The position numbers and the translations under genes are program-made. From JAXGTD01 sp040775095 (GTDB lineage: Bacteria; Pseudomonadota; Gammaproteobacteria; Chromatiales; Chromatiaceae), in NCBI GenBank assembly GCA_040775095.1, contig JAXGTD010000007.1, positions 1 to 64,000 of the forward strand: a DNA stretch of 64,000 nt. Direction: 5' to 3'. The notes under the pieces were generated by a model. The model saw only the letters and a program-made list of their open reading frames with translations, was not told where the DNA came from and ran no database searches. How positions within the stretch are numbered: position 1 is the stretch's first letter; the number at the start of each line of letters is the position of its first letter. Below are positions 46,622 to 56,279 of the stretch, one piece after another.

Positions 46622-47779
46622 ATGCGTATAGTCTATCAGCCCATCGGCGCCATTCTGATCCTGCTGCTGCTCAGCGCCTGTAACTCGACCCCGAAGCTGG
46701 AAGAGTACCTCCCTGATCAGCGCCTGGAATACAAGAAGCAGACCGAGGCATCGGAGAACCTGGAGCTGCCGCCAGACCTCGCCAGCGGCAGCTTCGATGA
46801 CGCCCTGGACATCCCGTCCTCAACCGGCTCGACGACCTTCTCGGACTATGCCGGCGGGCGCGCGCAGCGCGCGAAGGTTGCCTCCAGCGGGCAGGTACTG
46901 CCCGACGTGAAGGGTGTCACGCTTGAGCGCACGGGCGACCAGCGCTGGCTCGAGATCGACGCGCCCCCGCAGAGCGTATGGCCGAAGGTCGTCGCGTTTT
47001 GGCGCCAGCAGGGAATCCTGTTGCTGGAGCAGGATCCTGCGGTCGGTGTCATGAAGACCGACTGGCTCGAGAACCGCGCCGAGCTACGCAACGATTTTGT
47101 GACCAAGATGCTGCGCAAGGTCGCCGATGGACTCTACGCGACATCCACCCGCGACCAATACCGCGTCCGCCTCGATGCCGGGGCCCAGCCCGGCACCACC
47201 GACCTGTATCTGACCCATCGCGGTATGGAAGAGAAGCTGGTGCGCAACACCCTCGGCGAGGGCTCCAACACGGTCTGGGAACCCTCGGGTACCGATCCGG
47301 ACAAAGAGGCCGCGATGCTGCGGCGCCTGATGCTCTATCTTGGGGTGTCGGATCAGAGTGCGCAGCGGATGCTGGCAAAAGGCGGCGGTACAGCGGCGCC
47401 CGCCACGGCAGCACCCCGACTCGTCAGTCTGGGTGGCGGCAGCGCGCTGATCATTCCCGAGGATTTCCGCCGTGCCTGGCGTCAGACTGGTCTTGCGCTC
47501 GACCGCTCCGGATTTGCGGTGGAGGATCGCGACCGCAGCGGGGGCATCTTCTTCGTGCGCTATGATGACCCGCAGCGCGGTCAGCAGAAGAAGAGCGGTA
47601 TCCTCTCCAAGCTCGCCTTCTGGGACAGCGACAAGATCAGTAAGGTCGAGCAGTATCAGGTCAGGCTGGTGGAAGAAAAAGGCGAGACCCAGGTGACGAT
47701 CCACGACAATAACGGGGCCCGTGATACCTCGCCCACCAGTGAGCGCATCCTGAGCCTGCTTCAGGAGCAGATGCGCTGA
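46622..47779 (+). CDS. bamC: Outer-membrane assembly lipoprotein BamC
   Basis: Accessory lipoprotein of the BAM complex. The signal peptide ends at a lipobox LLSAC (C20). It is followed by the flexible, conserved N-terminal segment with EYLPDQRLEYKKQ, then two helix-grip domains (RWLEIDAPPQSVWPKVVAFW; later ALIIPEDFRRAWRQTGLALD). 385 residues, somewhat longer than the 344 of E. coli. It lies 94 bases downstream of dapA and abuts the MBL gene with no spacer. Confidence 0.9.
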   Translation: MRIVYQPIGAILILLLLSACNSTPKLEEYLPDQRLEYKKQTEASENLELPPDLASGSFDDALDIPSSTGSTTFSDYAGGRAQRAKVASSGQVLPDVKGVTLERTGDQRWLEIDAPPQSVWPKVVAFWRQQGILLLEQDPAVGVMKTDWLENRAELRNDFVTKMLRKVADGLYATSTRDQYRVRLDAGAQPGTTDLYLTHRGMEEKLVRNTLGEGSNTVWEPSGTDPDKEAAMLRRLMLYLGVSDQSAQRMLAKGGGTAAPATAAPRLVSLGGGSALIIPEDFRRAWRQTGLALDRSGFAVEDRDRSGGIFFVRYDDPQRGQQKKSGILSKLAFWDSDKISKVEQYQVRLVEEKGETQVTIHDNNGARDTSPTSERILSLLQEQMR

Positions 47780-48541
47780 ATGCGCTTCGCGGTGCTGGGC
47801 AGCGGCAGCCGAGGCAATGCGACGCTGATCGAGACCGGCTCCGCGCGCGTGCTGATCGATTGTGGGTTCGGTCTACGCGAGACGCGCTCGCGGCTGGCGG
47901 CCCTCGGCGTCGAGGCCGACAGCATCGATGCGCTGGTGGTGACACATGAGCACGGCGACCACGGCCAGGGCGTGGCGCGGTTCGCCAACCGTCATGGAAC
48001 CGACGTCTGGGCGACGCCGGGCACATGGAAGGGGCTCGGCCAGCCGGATGTACCGCGGCTGCGACTGTTCTCGGGGCATGGGCGGGGATTCCGGGTGGGC
48101 GACATGCGCCTGCTCCCATTCCCGGTACCGCACGACGCGCGTGAGCCCAGCCAGTTTGTGTTCGAGGCCGCGGGCCGGCGTGTGGGCATGTTGACTGATG
48201 CGGGAACCGTGACGGCGAGGGCAGCGGCCTTGCTCGGGGAGTGTGACGCGCTGGTCCTGGAGGCCAATCACGATGTGGACATGTTGAATCGCGGGCCCTA
48301 TCCGCCGCGGCTCCGAGAGCGGGTTGGCGGTGCCTTCGGCCATCTCAGCAACGCACAGGCCGCGGCACTGGTCGACCGGCTGGACCACAAACGCCTGAGT
48401 CATCTCCTGTTGGCGCACATCAGCGCCAAGAACAACCACGCGGACCTCGCCCGGGCCGCCATCCTGGAGGTATCGTCCGCATTGGACGGACGTCTGAGCG
48501 TCGCCGAGCAGGACCGTGTGAGTCCCTGGCACAACGCCTGA
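47780..48541 (+). CDS. Metallo-beta-lactamase-fold hydrolase (YycJ/WalJ-like)
   Basis: 253-residue metal hydrolase. The metal-binding motif THEHGDHGQG and later residues in LTDAG and ANHDVDML are intact; the N-terminus MRFAVLGSGSRGNATLIETG is typical of the YycJ group, probable exonucleases or phosphodiesterases. Starts on the base after the bamC stop, so it is probably co-translated. Substrate unknown. Confidence 0.88.
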   Translation: MRFAVLGSGSRGNATLIETGSARVLIDCGFGLRETRSRLAALGVEADSIDALVVTHEHGDHGQGVARFANRHGTDVWATPGTWKGLGQPDVPRLRLFSGHGRGFRVGDMRLLPFPVPHDAREPSQFVFEAAGRRVGMLTDAGTVTARAAALLGECDALVLEANHDVDMLNRGPYPPRLRERVGGAFGHLSNAQAAALVDRLDHKRLSHLLLAHISAKNNHADLARAAILEVSSALDGRLSVAEQDRVSPWHNA

Positions 48542-48591
48542 CCTTATTTTCCGGTCCGCCGGATGGCACTCGTCGCTCGCCACAATCCACC

Positions 48592-49038
48592 ATGTCGTCG
48601 CCCTTCCAGAATATCCTGATCCTGTGCGTTGGCAATGTCTGCCGAAGCCCGATGGCCGAGGTACTGCTGCGTGCCGAGCTCGCCCGTGGCGGGCACACGC
48701 GGGAGCTGCGCTCCGCGGGTGTCGCTGCCGCAGTCGGTATGCCCGCGGACGAGACCGCCTGTCGGCTGATGGACGCGCGCGGTCTGGATCTGTCGGATCA
48801 TCGCGCGACGCCGGTGAATCGCGCGATGATCCGGGGCGCCGATCTGGTCCTGGTCATGGAGAGCGCTCAGCGCCGCTACCTGATGGAGCTGGACCCGAGC
48901 GCGGCCGGCAAGACCTATCTGCTCGGGCACTGGAGCGGCACCGAGATCGAAGACCCTTACCGGCGCGAGCTCATTGTCTACGAACGGGCACTCAGGCTGA
49001 TCGATGCGGGCGTCGAGGCATGGGCCAAGCGCTTGTAG
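48592..49038 (+). CDS. Low-molecular-weight protein tyrosine phosphatase
   Basis: 148 residues with the phosphatase loop C12-VGNVC-R18-S near the N-terminus and the general-acid Asp in the EDPYRRE segment. In proteobacteria such enzymes often control tyrosine kinases of exopolysaccharide export, but no kinase or polysaccharide gene is near; arsenate reductase activity is not suggested by these motifs. It follows the MBL gene by 50 bases and converges on cydC. Confidence 0.9.
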   Translation: MSSPFQNILILCVGNVCRSPMAEVLLRAELARGGHTRELRSAGVAAAVGMPADETACRLMDARGLDLSDHRATPVNRAMIRGADLVLVMESAQRRYLMELDPSAAGKTYLLGHWSGTEIEDPYRRELIVYERALRLIDAGVEAWAKRL

Positions 49039-49064
49039 CCGGCCCGGAGCGCGACGCGGCCCCG

Positions 49065-50795
49065 TCACATGACGGTGTCGAGCCCGAGCAGGCGCGGATA
49101 GAGCTCCCCGGCAAGCAGTTCCTGGTGTGTCCCGCGCTCCCGCACGCGCCCTGCATCCAGTACCAGGATCTCATCCATCTCGGCCAGGGCCACCGGTCGG
49201 TGGGTGATCAGTAGCACCGTGCGGCCCCGCATGAGCCGGTGTACCGCGCCCATCAGCGCCCGCTCGGTGGGTGCGTCGAGCCCCTCGGTGGGCTCGTCGA
49301 GCAACAGGATTGGACTGTCCCTGAGCAGCGCGCGGGCGATGGCGATGCGCCGTGCCTGACCGCCGGAGACGCGCACCCCGGTCTCACCTACCCAGGTGTC
49401 GTAGCCCTCTGGCAACGCGCTGATGAAATCGTGGATCTGGGCGGTCTCGCAGGCCTGCTCGATCAGGCCCTGCGGGGCGTCCGGGGCCGCGAGCAGCAGG
49501 TTCTCGCGAATACTGGCGTCGAACAGGTGCGTGTGCTGCGAGACCAGCGAGATCTGGCGGCGCAGATCCTCGCCGCGGAAGGCGCCAAGCGGCCTTCCGC
49601 CGAGCAGGATCTGGCCCTCGTCCGGGGCCCAGAAGCGCAGCAGCAGGTTCAACAGCGTCGATTTCCCCGACCCGGTGGCGCCGACGATGGCCACCCGATG
49701 ACCAGCCGGGAGATCCAGGTCGAGCCCGTCGATGGCCGGTCGTTGGGCACCGGGATAGCGGAAACCCAGCCCGCGGACCTCGATCCCATGGTGCTGCGGC
49801 ACGGGCGAAGGCTCCGTGGGCTCCTTGACCGCCGGCTCGGTGTCGACGAGCACGAACAGCCGCCGCGCCGCGGTGAGCGTTGCCTCCAGTTGCTGGAAGG
49901 CCATCGGCAGCGGCGCGACCGCCTCGAACGCGGCCAGTCCGAACAGCGCCAGCATGGCCAGCTGGGGCGGCGCGATCTCACCGCCATGCACCAGCGGGAT
50001 CCCAAGCCAGAGCATTCCCCAGAGCGTCAGGTTGGCGCTCAGTCCGACCGCCCCCTGGGCGATGCCGGCGTAGCGGCTCATGCGGTCCTGCTCCCGGATC
50101 AGCGTGCGGCTGAGCCCATCGATCTGCCGCGCGTGCCTGTCGGCGGCACCATAGACCAGCAGCTCCGCGAGCCCCTGGGTACCATCGATGGCCGCCTGGC
50201 GCAGCGCCGCCTCGGTCTCGATCAAGCGCCGGCCGGGCTCGGCGCCGCGGCGTCTGGCCCAGAACGGGATCAGCACGCCTGCCACCAACAACATGCCCAA
50301 CAGCAGGAGCCCAAGGCGCAGATCGAACCAGGCGGCGAAGAGGACGAATCCCACGGCACTGGTCAGCGCCACCAGCACCGGGATCAGGACCCGGATGTAG
50401 AGGTTGTCGAGTGCATCGATGTCCGAGCGGATGCGGCTGAGCAGATCCGCGCTGTGATACTGCAGCAGCCGCGCCGGGGCCAACGGCTCGAGGTGGCGGT
50501 AGAACCAGACCCGCAGGCCGGCGAGCTGGCGCATGGTCGCCTCGTGCGTAACCAGCCGTTCCAGATAGCGCCCGGCGGTGCGCCCCATCGCGCTGGCACG
50601 AATGACCGCGGCGGGTGTGAAATAGTTCATCGCGACACCCGCTCCACCGGCAACCGCCATCGCCGTGATGAACCACCCGGAGATGGCCAGCAGGGTCACG
50701 TTCGCGACCAGCGTCGCCAGCGCGATCACAAAGCCGCCCAGGATCCAGCCCCGGTAGGGTTGGAACAGCCGCCACAGGCGCAGGAGCTCTTTCAT
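49065..50795 (-). CDS. cydC: ABC exporter subunit CydC
   Basis: Half of the CydDC heterodimer, which exports thiols/heme-related compounds and is needed for assembly of cytochrome bd and c-type cytochromes. The 576 residues hold six transmembrane helices and then an ATPase domain: Walker A GATGSGKST, signature VSGGQ, Walker B ILLLDEPTEGLD. It overlaps cydD by four bases. No cydAB oxidase genes are in the window. Confidence 0.9.
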   Translation of the reverse strand: MKELLRLWRLFQPYRGWILGGFVIALATLVANVTLLAISGWFITAMAVAGGAGVAMNYFTPAAVIRASAMGRTAGRYLERLVTHEATMRQLAGLRVWFYRHLEPLAPARLLQYHSADLLSRIRSDIDALDNLYIRVLIPVLVALTSAVGFVLFAAWFDLRLGLLLLGMLLVAGVLIPFWARRRGAEPGRRLIETEAALRQAAIDGTQGLAELLVYGAADRHARQIDGLSRTLIREQDRMSRYAGIAQGAVGLSANLTLWGMLWLGIPLVHGGEIAPPQLAMLALFGLAAFEAVAPLPMAFQQLEATLTAARRLFVLVDTEPAVKEPTEPSPVPQHHGIEVRGLGFRYPGAQRPAIDGLDLDLPAGHRVAIVGATGSGKSTLLNLLLRFWAPDEGQILLGGRPLGAFRGEDLRRQISLVSQHTHLFDASIRENLLLAAPDAPQGLIEQACETAQIHDFISALPEGYDTWVGETGVRVSGGQARRIAIARALLRDSPILLLDEPTEGLDAPTERALMGAVHRLMRGRTVLLITHRPVALAEMDEILVLDAGRVRERGTHQELLAGELYPRLLGLDTVM

Positions 50796-52558
50796 GTCGC
50801 AACCCGCCGCTCGGCCGACCTGATCATCCGCCGATAGGGGCCATCGCGCGCGCTCAGCGCCGCGTGGTCGCCGGCCTCCACGACACGCCCTCCGTCCAGG
50901 ACCAGAATGCGGTCGGCGGTGCGCACCGTGGCCAGGCGATGGGCGATGACCAGCATGGCGCGGCCCTTCGCCAGCTCGTCGATCGCCTCCTGAACCAATG
51001 CCTCGCTGGCCGGATCGAGATTGGCCGTCGCCTCGTCCAGCAGCACGAAACGCGCGTCGCGTAGGAAGGCGCGGGCCAGGGCGATGCGCTGGATCTGGCC
51101 TCCGGACAGGCCGGCCCCGCGTTCGCCAATGGCCGTCTGGTAGCCGGCCGGAAGCCGATCGATAAACTCGGCCGCGCGCGCCTGCCGGGCCGCCTCTCTG
51201 ACCGCATTGAGGTCCGCATCTGGCGCGCCAAGCCGAATGTTGTCGAGGATGGTCCCTTGAAACAGACGCGGATTCTGCGGCAGCCAGGCCAGGCGCGCGC
51301 GCCAGTCGGCGATATCGATCTGATTCAGGTCGATACCATCAACCAGGACCGCACCGCGCTCGGGCCGGATGAAACCGAGCAACAGGTTCGCCAGTGTCGT
51401 CTTTCCGGCCCCGCTCGGGCCGACGACCGCGATGCGCTCGCCGGGATCGATGCTGAGGCTCGCCCCGGCCAGGGCCGGGCGACCCGGCTCGTAGGCGAAA
51501 TGCACGTCCTGGAACTCGATCCTGCACGGGCGCCGCGTGTCCAGTGGCCGGGGCGAGAGGGGAGGCGGCGGCAGTGGGGTAGCGAGGATGGTCACCAGAC
51601 GCTCGGCGGCGGCCACCGCATCCATGCGTGCATGGTAATGCGTGCCCATGCTGCGCAGTGGCAGATAGAACTCCGGGGCCAGCAACAGCACGAAAAAGCC
51701 GGTGAAGAAGCTGATCTGCGGCGGCGCGAGCGCATCCGGGATCGGAAGATCCATCTGGTACAGGCGAAAGCCGATGAAGACGGCGATGATCGCGATGCCG
51801 ACAGTGGAGAAGAACTCCAGGACCGCCGAGGACAGAAACGCGACCCGCAGCACCTGCATCGTGTTCTGCCGGTACTCGTCGGCGATGCGGGCAATGACAT
51901 CCGCCTCCCGCCGGCTGGCGTTGAAGAGCTTCAGTGTGGTCAGGCCCTGGATGGCGTCGAGAAAATGCGCCCCCATCCGCGCCAGCGTCTTCCACTGGCG
52001 CTGGTTCAGACTCTCGACACTCTTGCCGATCAGGATCATGAACACCGGGATCAGCGGTGCGGTGATCAGCATCACCAGCCCCGAGAGCCAATCCATGGGC
52101 AAGACCACCAGCAGGATCGCCAGCGGGATCATCGCCGTCAGTGACATGGCCGGCAGATAGCGTGCGTAATAGGCCTCGAGCGACTCGATCCCCTTGATCA
52201 GATCCTCCGCGAGCGCGCCGCTGCGCTGTCCCGCGAGCCACTGCGGGCCAGCCGTCTGGATATGCCGGTAGAGGCGATCCCGTAACTGAATCTTCACCTG
52301 CGCGGCGGCCCGGAACGCGGTCTGCTCGGAGCCCCACGCGAGCACCGCCCGCAGCAGGAACAGGCCGAGCAGTGGCCACAGCCAGGGCTGCACCGCGACC
52401 AGACCGGCCTCCGCAAACACCACCGCATCGATCACCCGCGCCAGCAGCCACGCCTGGGCGATCAGCAGGGCCCCGTTGGCTAGACCCAGCCCAACGGCCA
52501 GCCGCAGCCAGCGCGAGGCGAGATGTTTTTGCTCGTTGAGCAGATCTCTGGCGGACAT
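50792..52558 (-). CDS. cydD: ABC exporter subunit CydD
   Basis: 588 residues, the same length as E. coli CydD. Six membrane helices (first with LAVGLGLANGALLIAQAWLL) and an ATPase domain with GPSGAGKTT, LSGGQIQRIALARA and VLLDEATANLD. The ATG at 52558 gives MSARDLLNEQKHL; the much longer in-frame extension to 52846 is rejected as non-family sequence. It is the first gene of the cydDC pair. Confidence 0.9.
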   Translation of the reverse strand: MSARDLLNEQKHLASRWLRLAVGLGLANGALLIAQAWLLARVIDAVVFAEAGLVAVQPWLWPLLGLFLLRAVLAWGSEQTAFRAAAQVKIQLRDRLYRHIQTAGPQWLAGQRSGALAEDLIKGIESLEAYYARYLPAMSLTAMIPLAILLVVLPMDWLSGLVMLITAPLIPVFMILIGKSVESLNQRQWKTLARMGAHFLDAIQGLTTLKLFNASRREADVIARIADEYRQNTMQVLRVAFLSSAVLEFFSTVGIAIIAVFIGFRLYQMDLPIPDALAPPQISFFTGFFVLLLAPEFYLPLRSMGTHYHARMDAVAAAERLVTILATPLPPPPLSPRPLDTRRPCRIEFQDVHFAYEPGRPALAGASLSIDPGERIAVVGPSGAGKTTLANLLLGFIRPERGAVLVDGIDLNQIDIADWRARLAWLPQNPRLFQGTILDNIRLGAPDADLNAVREAARQARAAEFIDRLPAGYQTAIGERGAGLSGGQIQRIALARAFLRDARFVLLDEATANLDPASEALVQEAIDELAKGRAMLVIAHRLATVRTADRILVLDGGRVVEAGDHAALSARDGPYRRMIRSAERRVAT

Positions 52559-52964
52559 GAAGCTTGGGTTCCTGACGCGGATGAGGGCTCGGGGACGCTG
52601 GCGTGGGCCGGCTACCCCGGGGAGGCGGTGAATCGGTTCGCTGCCGGGACTGGACCCGGGGCCCACCCGGGCGCGGGGGCATGCCCAGAGAAAGACGACT
52701 CGTGGCCGCCAACCGCGATGGGTCATCCGCGGCCGGCGCGGACCCGCCGGTTGGGCCGCCAAACACCCGGCAGCGCGTGGCAGTCTAGGAAACCCATCGG
52801 TTGGGCGCAATGCGAATTTCTGCCGCCACCGGGACGGTCCTGGCATGGACGGGCTCGCGCGCTGAGCCCGCGGTCTGTTCCAATCATCGCATCAGCGCAA
52901 GAACGCCACGCCGGGTATGGTCTCGAGCTTGCGTGTACGAACGAAACGGATATCCTCAGCTGCC
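52559..52964. other. Non-coding gap between divergent cydD and recC (406 bases)
   Basis: No credible gene on either strand. It must hold promoters for both operons. A -35/-10-like pair lies only eight bases before the recC ATG, which would leave almost no leader, so it was not called. Otherwise nothing recognisable. Confidence 0.6.
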
Positions 52965-55900
52965 ATGCTCTACATCCACCACAGCAACCGTCTGGAAGTC
53001 CTGTTCGATCGGCTGCGCGCGGTGATCGCCGCGCCCCTGTCCGATCCCTTCCTCCCGGAGGAGATCCTGGTGCAAAACCAGGGCATGGCACGCTGGCTCT
53101 CGCAGCGTCTGGCCCAGACCAATGGCATCGCGGCGAATCTTGCCTTCCCCTTGCCCGCCAGCTTCGTGTGGCGCCTGTTTCGCGCCTGGATGCCGGATAT
53201 CCCGGAGCAGTCCGCGTACGAGAAGGAGACGCTGGGCTGGCGTATCTTCGCGCGGCTGCCAGAGCATCTGGCGGAGCCGGCCTTCGCCGAGCTCAGTCGC
53301 TATCTTAGCGGCGAGCCGCGGATGCTCAAGCGTTGGCAGCTAAGCCTGCGCATCGCCGATGTCTTCGATCAATACCTGGTCTACCGCCCTGAGCTGGTAC
53401 TGGGCTGGGAGGCAGGGGAGGGCACCGACTGGCAGGCGCTATTGTGGCGCGATCTGGTGGCGCAGACGGAAACCGACGCCCCGGGGAGGGGCGCGGCGCC
53501 CCATCGCGCGCGCCTGCTCGCGCGCCTGCAGGCGGCCTTCGACGCGGGGCGGGCGCCGGCGGACCCGGCCCTGCTGCCCGAGCGGATCGCGCTGTTCGGG
53601 CTCTCGGCGCTGCCGCCAGCCTATTGCAAGGTGCTCGAGGTAGTCGCCGCGCACCGCGAGGTGCACCTGTTTTTGCTCAATCCCTGCACCGAGTACTGGG
53701 CCGACATCGTGGACGAAAAGGGGCGCGAGCGCCGCCGCGCGCGGGCAGCGGCGGCCGGCCAGCCGGACCCCGGTGCACTGCTGGACCTGGGGAATCCGCT
53801 GCTGGCCGCGTTTGGGCATACTGGTCAGGCCTTCCTCGATCAGGTGTTGGAGCTCGAGGGCGACGCGCACGACTGCTTCATCGATCCCGGCACCGATCGG
53901 CTGCTCGCGCGCCTGCAGCACGACGTACTGACCCTGACGGACCCGCGCCGTAGCGACCCGGGCGAGCGCCTGACCCTGGACCCGCTCGATGACTCACTGC
54001 TGATTCACTGCTGCCACGGCCCGCTACGCGAGGTCCAGGTGCTGCACGACCGGCTGCTCGCGCTCTTCGAGCGGACCGCGTCCCTCGCCACCAGGTCGCT
54101 CGCCGATCCACATGATGTCACCGACGCGCCCCTGGAGCCGCGCGACATCCTGGTCATGGCACCGGACATCGAGCGTTACGCGCCGTTCGTCGACGCGGTG
54201 TTCGGCGCGGCGCCAGCGGCGCGACGCATCCCCTGGTCCATTGCCGACCGTCGCCTCGGTTCCGAGCAGCCGTTGCTGGCCGCGTTCGCCGAGCTGCTGG
54301 CCCTGCCGCTGAGTCGTGTCACGGCCACCGACGTCCTCGGATGGCTCGAGGTGCCCGCCATCGCCCGGCGCTTCGGGATCGACGAGCAGGGCCTCGCGCG
54401 CATTCGCACCTGGATCGATGAGGCCGGCATCCGCTGGGGTCTGGATGCGACCATGCGCACCGGGCTCGGCCTGCCGGAAGACAATGCCAATACCTGGGCC
54501 TTTGGGCTGCAACGGCTGTTCCTGGGCTACGCGTTGCCGGACGATGGCCTGCTCTACGGCGACACGCTGCCCTACGTCGACGTCGAGGGCGGCGAGGGCG
54601 CGCGCCTCCTGGGCGGACTGCAGTCCTTCATCGACGCGCTGGCCCAGTGGCACAACGAGCTGGCATGTCCCCACACCGCCGAGGATTGGAACCGGCGGCT
54701 CGGCGCGATGCTCGATGTCCTGTTCGCGCCCGACGATGAGGAGGAGGGCCTGCTCGAACGCCTGCGCGAGGCGTTGGACGGCCTGACCGAGCATGCCCGC
54801 GCCGCCGGGCTCGACGAGGCCCTGGAACCGGACCTGATCCGCGCCCGGCTGCAGCAGGTTCTGGAGGAGTCCGGGGGTGCGAGCCGTTTCCTGAGCGGAC
54901 GCGTAACCTTCTGCAATATGGTCCCCATGCGCAGCATACCGGCACGCGTGGTCTGCCTGCTTGGAATGAATGGCGTCGACTTCCCACGCGGCCAGCGCCC
55001 GCTGGGCTTCGACCTGATCGCCCGGCACCCACGTCGAGGCGATCGCTCACGCCGCCACGACGATCGCTACCTGTTTCTGGAGGCGCTGCTCTCGGCACGC
55101 GAGTATCTGCACATCTCCTATGTCGGCCGTGACCCGCGCGACAATGCCGTCAAGGTACCTTCCGTGGTTGTCGAAGAGCTGCTCGACTGCATCGATCGGA
55201 GCTTCAAGGTGCCCGCCGATCCGGCCGCCGACGACCCGCAGCAGGGCCTGCCGTCACGGCATCTCGTCATCGAGCACCCGCTGCAGCCCTTTTCGCCTCG
55301 CTACTTCGATGCCCAGGAGCCACGCCTGTTCAGCTTTGCCGATGACTGGCTGGCGATGGCGCGGGCGACGGTCGCCGCCGACCCCCCGCCATTCGCCGGC
55401 CCCGGTCTCGATGACGAGCCGCCCGACGTTGTCGAGCTCGATGAGCTGATCCGCTGCCTGGGCCAGCCGGCCCGATGGTTTCTCGAGCAGCGCCTGCGCC
55501 TTCGTCTGCCCGCGCGGGACGGCGTGCTCGCCGAGACCGAGCCGTTTGCCCCGAACGGCCTGGAGCGTTGGTCTATCGACCAGCGCCTGCTTGCGCTCAG
55601 CCAGGCCGGTCCCATCGACGCCGGCCTCGCGGTGCTACGAGCCGAGGGGGTGTTGCCCCATGGCGAGGCGGGCCGGATCCTGTTCACCAAGCGGGCCGAG
55701 CGCGTGGCGCGCTTTCGCGCCCGGCTCGAGGGGCTCAGCAGTGCGGCGGTGGCGCCCGTCGAGGTGGATCTGACCTGCGGCGGTGCGCGCTTGCAGGGTT
55801 GGCTCGATGGTCTGACAGAGGATGGACTGCTCTGCCACCGGCTCGGACGTCTACGCGGGAAGGATCTGCTCGCCCTCTGGCTCCGTCATCTGGTCCTCAA

Positions 55901-56279
55901 CGCGATCGCGCCGGCGGGTATCGCGCGTTGCAGCGTCTGCCTGAGCGACGAGAAAGACAATCTCAAACTGACCCGACTGCGGCCGCTCACCGACGCATCG
56001 GAGCGCCTCGCCGAGCTGCTCGATCTGTGGCGGCGCGCGCGGCGCGAGCCACTGCCGCTGTTCCCCGACTGCAGTCTGGTCTGGGCGCGAACCGGCAGCA
56101 TGGACGCGGTAGACAAGGTCTGGCGGGACAGCTACAACGGCCCTCCCGGTGAGGGCTCGGACCTGGCGGTACAGACCGCGTTTCGTGGTGTCGCGGAACC
56201 GCTGGGCGCCGATTTCTGTGCGCTGGCGGTGCAGGTCTTCGGGCCATTGTTGGCCGTGCTGGAGGAGGACGACAAGTGA
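52965..56279 (+). CDS. recC: Exodeoxyribonuclease V subunit gamma
   Basis: RecC recognises Chi sites and holds the complex together. The 1104 residues match the family: start MLYIHHSNRLEVLFDRL, NQGMARWLSQRLA, and an inactive helicase-like fold. The ATG at 52965 is the natural start. Its stop overlaps the recB GTG (GTGA). Confidence 0.95.
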   Translation: MLYIHHSNRLEVLFDRLRAVIAAPLSDPFLPEEILVQNQGMARWLSQRLAQTNGIAANLAFPLPASFVWRLFRAWMPDIPEQSAYEKETLGWRIFARLPEHLAEPAFAELSRYLSGEPRMLKRWQLSLRIADVFDQYLVYRPELVLGWEAGEGTDWQALLWRDLVAQTETDAPGRGAAPHRARLLARLQAAFDAGRAPADPALLPERIALFGLSALPPAYCKVLEVVAAHREVHLFLLNPCTEYWADIVDEKGRERRRARAAAAGQPDPGALLDLGNPLLAAFGHTGQAFLDQVLELEGDAHDCFIDPGTDRLLARLQHDVLTLTDPRRSDPGERLTLDPLDDSLLIHCCHGPLREVQVLHDRLLALFERTASLATRSLADPHDVTDAPLEPRDILVMAPDIERYAPFVDAVFGAAPAARRIPWSIADRRLGSEQPLLAAFAELLALPLSRVTATDVLGWLEVPAIARRFGIDEQGLARIRTWIDEAGIRWGLDATMRTGLGLPEDNANTWAFGLQRLFLGYALPDDGLLYGDTLPYVDVEGGEGARLLGGLQSFIDALAQWHNELACPHTAEDWNRRLGAMLDVLFAPDDEEEGLLERLREALDGLTEHARAAGLDEALEPDLIRARLQQVLEESGGASRFLSGRVTFCNMVPMRSIPARVVCLLGMNGVDFPRGQRPLGFDLIARHPRRGDRSRRHDDRYLFLEALLSAREYLHISYVGRDPRDNAVKVPSVVVEELLDCIDRSFKVPADPAADDPQQGLPSRHLVIEHPLQPFSPRYFDAQEPRLFSFADDWLAMARATVAADPPPFAGPGLDDEPPDVVELDELIRCLGQPARWFLEQRLRLRLPARDGVLAETEPFAPNGLERWSIDQRLLALSQAGPIDAGLAVLRAEGVLPHGEAGRILFTKRAERVARFRARLEGLSSAAVAPVEVDLTCGGARLQGWLDGLTEDGLLCHRLGRLRGKDLLALWLRHLVLNAIAPAGIARCSVCLSDEKDNLKLTRLRPLTDASERLAELLDLWRRARREPLPLFPDCSLVWARTGSMDAVDKVWRDSYNGPPGEGSDLAVQTAFRGVAEPLGADFCALAVQVFGPLLAVLEEDDK

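Noticed and set aside
52929..52956. TTGCGT-N16-TATCCT as recC promoter
   Set aside because: The predicted transcription start would fall at the start codon, leaving no ribosome site; pattern could be chance.
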